DNA of 64,000 nt from Tomocerus qinae (Eukaryota > Arthropoda > Collembola > Entomobryomorpha > Tomoceridae). The stretch lies in contig CM034550.1 of assembly GCA_020055645.1 (NCBI GenBank), positions 14,769,001 to 14,833,000 of the forward strand, written 5' to 3'. Shown piece after piece: positions 50,601 through 58,100 of the stretch. Every line of letters begins with the position of its first letter. Position 1 is the stretch's first letter. The notes below the pieces were generated by a model that saw only the letters and a list, made by a program, of their open reading frames with translations, searched no databases and was not told the origin of the DNA. The translations under genes were made by a program, and so were the position numbers.

Positions 50601-52984
50601 CCTAACCTTCGCTAATTCCAGCAATGGACAATAGACGCCTGTTAATATGAGAAATATGCATACCAGGCATCTAAGATGGGGACGGGACTGCTGGGACAAA
50701 AATTCATATTTTTGTCCCAGAGTTTGTCCACCGATATAAAGGTCCTTTCCCCACCTGTCTATAAGCAAAACAAGCGTCACTATAGAAATTTAGCCCGCCT
50801 TGGGTCTAAATGATCATAATTTTGTGCTTAGGTACTAGATTTGTAAATTAAACAATTGTAAGCTATGGAAACATAATAGGTAATACTAATTCGCAGAACC
50901 ACATGGTAATTTCAAAACATTTTTCAAAAATCCAAAATTTCGAAAAAAATTCGAATATTTTTATGCGCTGAAGACGACTTTACAACTGCATTATAAGTTT
51001 TCATAAACTCAATGCACTATAATATTCGAATTAAAAACATTTTTCGAAATTGTTTCAAAATGTTTCAAAATTTTAGTTTTGAAAAATTTTTTGAATACAC
51101 CATGTAAGAGACAACAGTCTGCGATGATTTTGGCACTAGTTTCGAGAAAATTGATATTAAGTAGTTTCGAAATTACTCTCACGTAAAATGTTTGGTTAAA
51201 ACACAAAACTCAAAAACAGCGGATTTTTTTTAATTCAAGAAATTAGTTTTTTATATACTCATATCCTTAAGTAGAGTAGATGATGAAATTGTCAACTTCG
51301 TCTGTTACAATCGGTTCCCAGCCTGCGTGATCGTGATCTCTTTTGTTTTCACTCAAAAACTACTCGAATGTTAGTTATAAAAACAGCTAATTATGAGTAC
51401 TACCTTTCAAAGTGGTAATTCCATACATGCCACATGTTAATTAGCACTAAGTCCTAACTGCACTACCATATCCAACTTACTACCCTCGTCCAACCGGCCA
51501 ACCGTATGTATTTTTAAAATTACCTGAAAAATGTTTCCCTTTTCATATTCAAGTAAATTAATCTTTTCTATCAGAATTCCATGTTTTTGATTCCACTCTT
51601 CTTCCATAGCGCACTTACTCTGTAACAATAAAATTTTATTTCCTTCATGAAAACAAATAGTCGATATCTGTATTACCTTGGACATCTAGTGTATCTGCAG
51701 GTTTTAAGTGAATTTGATGGCGGGATCCTTCGTATCATGAAGATATTCATCACTAAACACAGTACATCACTAAATACAGTGATGAATATCTTCATGATAC
51801 GAAGGATCCCGCCATCAAATTCACTTAAAACCTGCAGAAACACTAGATGTCCAAGGTAATACAGATTTCGACTATACTATTATTGCCAATGAATACAAAA
51901 TTAACTACTGATAGCCTAAAACTAAAAACACAATACCCATACCTTGCATGCGCTCAGATCCATGTTGCATATAGTTGATAGTATAAATAAATGTGTAAAG
52001 ATTATAAGCGTAAAAAATATCGCATCGTAGTACGGACGGACCCACAACTCACAACTATGCATAACAACTACGTTTATTACCTGTTTAAGGCTTCTATTTT
52101 CATTTTCAAGAGAACTAATTTTGTCCAGATAGCGACTCCATTCAAGAGGAGCATTCATACACTGCAATAAACAAATATTTTTGTTTTAAGAATGAAAAAC
52201 CAATAGTCGATATCTGTATTACCTTGGACATCTAGTGTGTCTGCAGGTTTTAAGTGAATTTGATGGCGGGATCTTTCGTATCATGAAGATATTCATCACT
52301 AAATACAGTGATGAATATCTTCATGATACGAAGGATCCGCCATCAAATTCACTTAAAACCTGCAGACACACTAAATGTCCAAGGTAATACAGATTTCGAC
52401 TATTAACTTCACTTAAATAATAATTCATAATTACACTTTTAAACACTTGACACTAAGTTAAATCATAGTTGATAGTTAAAAAATTGGTTTGCTTATAACA
52501 TAACAGTTGACAGTATTCTGTGTGATGACATATATATATGACCTATGACCTAACAACTTACTGAAATGTCCCGTTGGACAGATCCTTCGGCTATATTTTC
52601 ACAGATATTTAGATTTAAACATTGGTTATTCGGAACTGAGACCAAAACATCCTCTGGGCTTATAGGTTCTAATTTTAATCGTTGGGTTGACGCGGGGGAA
52701 CTGGTCATCATACCCGGGCTGTTATCATCATAGGCTTTGGGCTTGACCTCGACATCGCTCAGAATATACGATCCGCTGCTATCCGTATCACTTTCTCCTT
52801 CATCGTATAGCAGCGATCGCTTTTTTGAATACAAGATAAAGTGCAAATAAAAAATTAACACAAATGCTGAATGTAATGTCAAATGATAAAAGACAAACAT
52901 TGAACACAGATGATGTCAGATGTAGGATGTCAGAAGCAGGAATATTTTAAAACTTACGCGACCATTATTTTTCGATTCACTCAT
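44672..52984 (-). CDS. Unrecognised coiled-coil protein, copy A (left arm of inverted duplication)
   Basis: Thirteen exons on the minus strand: 52984..52958, 52819..52562, 52161..52081, 51619..51524, 47301..47251, 47156..47031, 46829..46734, 46637..46566, 46487..46392, 46285..46214, 45749..45194, 45094..44912, 44817..44672. They give 619 aa. The first ten exons are all multiples of 3 and in phase 0. The order is a short basic start (MSESKNNGR), an acidic Ser-rich region (GESDTDSSGSYILSDV) with several SP sites, about 230 aa of heptad-like coiled coil, a second charged helix region (residues about 326-500), then a compact C-terminal segment ending MNAVTNIKNNRHFMKK. No enzyme motif. Function unknown; I do not recognise the family. 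Compared with copy B it lacks the equivalents of B exons 7 and 12. The largest intron (51523..47302) holds nested mobile elements. Confidence 0.75.
45940..46180. repeat. AT-rich tandem repeat in intron of copy A
   Basis: Five or so units of about 37-40 bp around TTAAAAGAATGTACACATAA, alternating with ATAAATAAATATT. The matching intron of copy B (58580-58800) has the reverse complement of the same repeat, so it predates the inverted duplication. Confidence 0.8.
48013..48260 (+). pseudogene. Decayed THAP-type zinc finger, left arm
   Basis: In one frame the sequence gives VRWCAVKCCTNLKG then TVFYFP, matching the C-x2-4-C half of a THAP domain. In the next frame it continues KKNAWLDVVL and VCKLHF, the C-x2-H half with the conserved Trp. 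A frameshift near 48105 separates the halves, and stop codons follow. THAP domains are the DNA-binding modules of P-element-type transposases and of host THAP proteins. I infer a relic of a P-like transposase; nothing of the catalytic domain is visible. Confidence 0.6.
48593..48627. repeat. GC-rich hairpin in THAP element (left arm)
   Basis: TGGCCCCCTAACTCAC and GTGGGTTAGGGGGCCA pair around a 4-base loop, with one G-T pair. The mirror copy lies at 50007-50041. It is one of the few GC-rich segments in the arm. Confidence 0.65.
50374..50621 (-). pseudogene. Decayed THAP-type zinc finger, right arm
   Basis: Mirror copy of the left-arm stretch, with the same frameshift and stops. The damage therefore predates the copying, or homogenisation, of the two arms. 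Confidence 0.6.
51659..51873. mobile_element. 215-bp hairpin MITE, copy 1
   Basis: Almost the whole element is one inverted repeat, from AGTCGATATCTGTATTACC inwards. It is flanked by AT on each side. The other arm of the gene duplication (near 56213-56223) has the sequence without the element (AATAGTATTTG), so the insertion post-dates the duplication and duplicated only AT. Confidence 0.9.
52205..52401. mobile_element. 197-bp hairpin MITE, copy 2
   Basis: Same family as 51659-51873, with a shorter loop that makes a nearly perfect hairpin. It is flanked by AT (52203-52204 and 52402-52403). The empty site in copy B, GAAGTTAATTGG near 55941, again shows a 2-bp AT duplication. Confidence 0.9.
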
Positions 52985-53329
52985 ACTGATGAGAAGTTAA
53001 CACCCAACAATTTTTGACGAATAATTATTTTAAATCGGCTGACCTTTTCACCCTTGCTAAAAATGAAGAACAAGAAATTGACAGAAGATTGAGACGGATT
53101 ATTAATGCAACATGGAACTTGGAACTGAAAAATGGAATGACAAATGGAATCTACAACTCTGCTCTGCGCTTGCTCAAAAAGGCTCATGAGCTGATATGAG
53201 AGATATACTTGGGAGACGAATAGAAGCCTAAGCTGGTCTTCCTCTTTATCTACCCAATGCCTTCCCACCAGACACCCGACAGTGGCCAAATCCTTCCCAC
53301 CCCACACCCGACAGCTTACAATCCAACAC

Positions 53330-53792
53330 CCGATGCCCAACCAACCGACGCCTTCCCACCCGACAACTGACGCCCTTCTACCCGACATTTACATTTTTTT
53401 AAACTTAAAATTTCATCATGTAAATTATTTTGCTTATGAGAGTGGCTATGAAACTATGTCTGCCTAAGTCTGACACTTGTCACTGACATGACACTGACAC
53501 TTATCTCTTCAAATAGTTGACGGTAAAATAGTCCCTAACTGTCAAGTAACCCAAAATTATTAAATAGTCTAAACTTTAGACTCTAAGGTTTCTGGCAATC
53601 CGATTTCCCAACTCAAGTTTAGATTTAGGCCTCCAAGAAATATGGGAAACACTTAGGCAGACATAGTTTCATAGCCACTCTCACAAACAAAATAATTTAC
53701 ATGATGAAATTTTAAGTTTAAAAAAATGTAAATGTCGGGTAGAAGGGTTTCAGTTGTCGGGTGGGAAGGCGTCGGGTGTCGGTTGGTTGGTC
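53330..53792. mobile_element. Foldback element rich in CCCACCCGAC motifs
   Basis: 53337-53468 pairs with 53652-53790: CCAACCAACCGACGCCTTCC on the left returns as its reverse complement on the right, and the arms end at CTTAGGCAGACATAG. The loop is about 180 bp. The outer flanks carry further degenerate GACACCCGAC/GTCGGGTGTC units. Confidence 0.75.
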
Positions 53793-54057
53793 ATCGGGTT
53801 TCCGGTAGATGGCTGTCGGGTAGATAGAATGAACCCATCGTGTAAGTGTATTGTAGTATTCTTTCAACATCGATGTTCAGAGAGGATACGATCTTTTCCA
53901 AGGTGATCCATACTCATTGTAGAAAGTCAGGTAGAAAGTAAGGTAACCGATGACATTGTTACCGGAGTGACTACGCCAGTAATCCCTTCCATGCTTACTA
54001 TGGAAACAGCCTAGAGATCATATCCAAAATGACTTTCGTACAGGACAGAAGGGCGTG

Positions 54058-54358
54058 ATCAAGGCAAATAGACTAATTCCCGCTCCCTCCCTCCCCCGCC
54101 CCCTCCCTGGCATCAGGTGGGTTCAGTAGAGGGAGGTCCCATAAGAGAGTTTGAACTTTTATATGGGACTAACAATTTACTCCTGAAGGGTGGGTATCCA
54201 TGGCTACCAGCATCTTAGTCTGGGACCGGAATGGGACTAATTTCAAAAGAAAGTCCCATATAAAATTCAAACTTTCTTATGGGACTTTCTCTACTCTACT
54301 GAACCCACCTGATGCCAGGGAGGAAAACGGGAGGCAAAGAAAGAGTTTATTTGCCTTG
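54058..54358. mobile_element. Foldback element of about 300 bp
   Basis: CCTCCCTGGCATCAGGTGGG at 54102 is repeated inverted ending 54323. Inside, GTCCCATAAG and AGTTTGAACTTTTATATGGG also have mirror partners. The outermost AAGGCAAATA (54061) mirrors TATTTGCCTT (54349-54358). No ORF. Confidence 0.7.
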
Positions 54359-54365
54359 GACGTGA

Positions 54366-54690
54366 CCAAGAAGCATAAACTGTAGTCATAGTGCTGTATA
54401 AGGAGAGTCCAGTAGCGAATTTTGCTATTTAGATTTCTGAAGATTTATAAGGGATTTTTTCTGAGAAAAGTCCCTTACCTATACCTTTGCTATAATATTT
54501 CAACACTGATTATTCCACTCCAGCATCCAAATAATCATTCTGCATTTATTTCGTTTCCAACAATAATATACTAACCACACAAAGTTGGATATTTAGGGAT
54601 AAAATTAGTGAAAAATGTCCCTTATAAACTTTCAAAATCCCTTATGGGAAATTCTGTATTGGACCCTCCATATACAGTTTATGCTTCTTT
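54366..54690. mobile_element. MITE-like inverted-repeat element of about 320 bp
   Basis: AAGCATAAACTGTA on the left mirrors TACAGTTTATGCTT on the right. Next inwards, AGAGTCCAGTAGCGAATTTT resembles the inverse of AAATTCTGTATTGGACCCTC. Two AAGGGA-type motifs are also mirrored. No coding capacity. Confidence 0.65.
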
Positions 54691-54720
54691 AGCGTGGCAT
54701 AGCTTTCACAGGTTAAAATC

Positions 54721-54750
54721 AATTTTACCACACACGTGTGTGGTAAAATT
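54721..54750. repeat. 30-bp perfect palindrome
   Basis: AATTTTACCACACAC is followed directly by its exact reverse complement GTGTGTGGTAAAATT, with no spacer. It includes a CACGTG E-box at its centre. It lies in the promoter region between copies A and B. Confidence 0.95.
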
Positions 54751-55104
54751 GCCCGTACGGTGCGCGGTGTGCCGACAAATCTAACTCTATGTTAAGTTAG
54801 TTATTATAGAAGGGATAGGCTTCCTATCTTTTCTGTACAAAAGAAGTTAGCTGGTGGGGACAATATCGTGCAAAGTGCAGTAATACACAGCAATGTACAG
54901 CGTGCAATCATTTTTGAGCAAGCGCAGAGCAGAGTTGCAGATTCCCTTAGCCATTCCGTTTTCCAGTTCCATGTTGCATAAATAATCTGTCTCACTCAAT
55001 CTTCTGTCAATTTCTTGTTCTTCATTTTAAGCAAAGGTGAACAGGTCAGCCGAATTAAAATAATTATTCCGTCAAAAATTGTTGGGTGTTAACTACTCAT
55101 CAGT

Positions 55105-58100
55105 ATGAGTAAATCGAAAAATAATGGCCACGTAAGTTTTAAAATAAATTCCTACTTCTGACATCCTACATTCATCTGTGTACAGTTGTCAGTGTTTGTC
55201 ATTTATCATTTGACATTCATCATTACATTCACCATTTGTGTTAATTTTTTATTTGTACTTTATTTTGTATTCAATAAAGCGATCGCTGTTATGCGATGAA
55301 GGAGAAAGTGATACGGATAGCAGCGGATCGTATATTCTAAGCGATGTCAAGGTCAAGCCCAAAGCCTATGATGATAAAAGCCCGGGTATGATGACCAGTA
55401 CCCCCGCGTCAACCCGACGATTAAAATTGGAACCTATAAGCCCAGAGGATGTTTTGGACTCAGTTCCGAATAACCAATGTTTAAATCTAAATATCTGTGA
55501 AAATATAGCCGAAGGATCTGTCCAACGGGACATTTCAGTAAGTTGTTAGGTCATAGGTCATATATATATATGTCATCACACAGAATACTGTCAACTGTTA
55601 TGTTATAAGCAAACCAATTTTTTAACTATCAACTATGATTTAACTTAGTGTCAAGTGTTTAAAAGTGTAATTATGAATTACTAGCAGAAAATGTTGAAAT
55701 CAGTAAATTTCTAGCGACTGCGTATTGGCCCGAAATTCATAGACCGTTGATTGGACTCAGTACTGATAGTCTAAGTCTAGTCCTTGCTCATTAATTGCAA
55801 AATATTACCCTTACTCATTAATTACAAAATATTACGGACAAATATACAAACATTAATACATTCAAAAAAAATTCCATGCGCATGTCCCACTTTATGTTTA
55901 AAAGATTACGTTTATGTAGAGTAAAGATTATTTAAGTGAAGTTAATTGGTTTTTCATTATAAAAAACAAAATTTGTTTATTGCAGTGTAAGAATGCTCCT
56001 CTTGAATGGAGTCGCTATCTGGACAAAATTAGTTCTCTTGAAAATGAAAATAGAAGCCTTAAACAGGTAATAAACGTAGTTGTTATGCATAGTTGTGAGT
56101 TGTGGGTCCGTCCGTACTACGATGCGATATTTTTTACGCTTATAATCTTTACACATTTATTTATACTATCAACTATATGCAACATGGATCTGAGCGCATG
56201 CATCATTGGCAATAATAGTATTTGTTTTCATGAAGGAAATAAAATTTTATTGTTACAGAGTAAGTGCGCTATGGAAGAAGAGTGGAATCAAAAACATGGA
56301 ATTCTGATAGAAAAGATTAATTTACTTGAATATGAAAAGGGAAACATTTTTCAGGTAATTTTAAAAATACATACGGTTGGCCGGTTGGACGAGGGTAGTA
56401 AGTTGGATGTGGTAGTGCAGTTATAACTTAATGCTAATTAACATGTGGCATGTATGGAATTACCACTTTGAAAGGTAGTACTCATAATTAGCTGTTTTTA
56501 TAACTAACATTCGAGTAGTTTTTGAGTGAAAACAAAAGAGATCACGCAGGCTGGGAACCGATTGTAACAGACGAAGTTGACAATTTCATCATCTACGAGT
56601 ATATTATGAGAAAACTAATTTCTCGAATTTTTAAAAATATTCGCTGTTTTTGAGTTTTGGGTTTTTAACCAAACATTTTACATAAGAGTAATTTCGAAAC
56701 TACTTAACCGATTTTCACGAAACTAGTGCCAAAATCATCGTAAGTCTGTCGTCTACTTACATGGTGTATTCAAAACATTTCACAAAACAATTTCGAAAAA
56801 CGTTTTTAATTCGAATATTATAGTGAGTTTTTGAAGACTTGTAATGCAGATATAAATTTTTCTAAGTCGTCTTCAACACATCAAAATATTATTCGAATTT
56901 TTTTCGAAATTTTGGATTTTTGAAAACTTTTGAATTTGAATTTGCGACATTCGAGAAATTAGTTTTTTCATATCCTAAAGTAGAGTAGATGTTGAAATTG
57001 TCAACTTCGTCTGTTACAATCGGTTCCCAGCCTGCGTGATCTCTTTACTCTTTACTCTTTTTCGATTTTTTTAATTGGTAAATTGATTGATGATTAATAA
57101 TTACTAAAGAATCTAATGTTTTATTTACAATTGCAGCAATACGAAGCATGTTTTATTGATAATGCTGGAAAATCTAACTTAATTTCTGTAAGCATGCCAA
57201 AAGGTTTAATTTTTTAGTAAAGCATGTTATTCGTTTCAATGTTTAATTTAAATCCACCATGACAATTTTTTTTCTATTTAAGGAATTGCAAGCGGAAATA
57301 AAAGAACTAAAAGGCGATGCCGAGAGTTTCTCTGATACTGTCGAAAAATTAACAGCCAAAATGACGGAGTTACAAACGTTATACAAAACTCGTGATGACG
57401 AATATCATGTACTTTTAATTCCATAATATAAATATTATTAAATTTACTGACGGTAGCGAAGTAATTAAACGTACTTTCGTGTTTTCAAATTGTTTTCGTG
57501 AACAGGTTTCATAATTAATGGCAATATTAATTTTGAATATGTATGCCATTTTTAAATGTAAAGCATTTAATGGATTCATAATATTTAGTAACCTAAGTAA
57601 ATCGTCTACTTGTACTGTTATTTTTGTCACTTAAGGTATCTGAAACTGAAAGGTGTCAGCTGAAAGCTGAAAAAAGCGAACTTTATGAGGCCTTGGATTC
57701 TTTAAAAATGGTAAATGTAATATTATATTTTACATCATTTGGGTAATTAATTTTTTATTTTTGTTATCGTTACTCATGAATTTCGTCTTCTTCTTGTCAG
57801 ACACGTCAATGTTTAACAAGAAGCTATAAAGTAATTTATCAGGAAATTTAATTTCTTCATTCCATTTATTACCTTTTATTGTTCTAAAAACGAGCATTAA
57901 TTGTTCTAGCTACTTTATTAGTAATTCTTCATTGACCTTAATATTTTTTTCTAGGAGTTTAAGTTCCAGCAAGATGAGTTTCAATCGGAAAAAGATGATC
58001 TGAATAAACTACTGAAAAGTTCGCATCAGTCCATTGCAGAATTGCGGATGGTAAAACTGATTTCAATAATAAAGAAGCATACATTTAGACTTTGGATATA

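Larger units (their letters stand above)
47833..50801. mobile_element. 2.97-kb near-perfect palindrome: two inverted copies of a 1.4-kb THAP-bearing element
   Basis: Arms of about 1.43 kb read the same on both strands around a 95-bp loop (49267-49361). ORFs in the two arms are identical residue for residue. Each arm begins AAGGCGGGCTAAATTTCTATAG at the outside and ends, inverted, with the related AAGGTGGGCTTAATTTCTATAG at the inside. Each arm therefore looks like one terminal-inverted-repeat element, and the palindrome like two of them head to head. Each arm contains a broken THAP-type zinc-finger coding stretch and a stable GGCCCCCTAAC hairpin. The corresponding place in copy B has no such insert. 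Confidence 0.8.
47394..51340. mobile_element. Long-TIR MITE in intron of copy A, interrupted by a 3-kb palindrome
   Basis: Ends GAGATCACGCAGGCTGGG (47394) and, inverted, CCCAGCCTGCGTGATC (near 51332). The inverted repeats run about 240 bp (47394-47640 and about 51100-51340, up to a CATGGTG motif). The same element lies at the corresponding intron position of copy B (56538-57043) with a shortened right repeat, so it was present before the arms separated. In this arm, its interior holds the palindromic element at 47833-50801. Confidence 0.8.
52985..55104. promoter_or_regulatory. Shared divergent promoter region of copies A and B, filled with foldback elements
   Basis: About 200 bp next to each start codon is conserved between the two copies in inverted orientation (around 52985-53200 and 54870-55104), likely core promoter and 5' UTR. 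Between them lies 1.7 kb of foldback elements. The conserved flank contains an ORF-like stretch, but a 4-bp indel between the copies breaks its frame, so it is not protein-coding. Confidence 0.55.

Noticed and set aside
53014-53199. Open reading frame upstream of copy A (TNNYFKSADLFTLAKNEEQE...), also partly present in the right arm
   Set aside because: The right-arm counterpart has a 4-bp insertion (GTGA) that shifts the frame, and the reading frame is not kept after it. It behaves as conserved non-coding flank.
57552-57900. TTAA-bounded segment considered as a piggyBac-type MITE
   Set aside because: No terminal inverted repeats at the TTAA ends and it contains a good coding exon, so a microhomology deletion in the other copy is the simpler reading.
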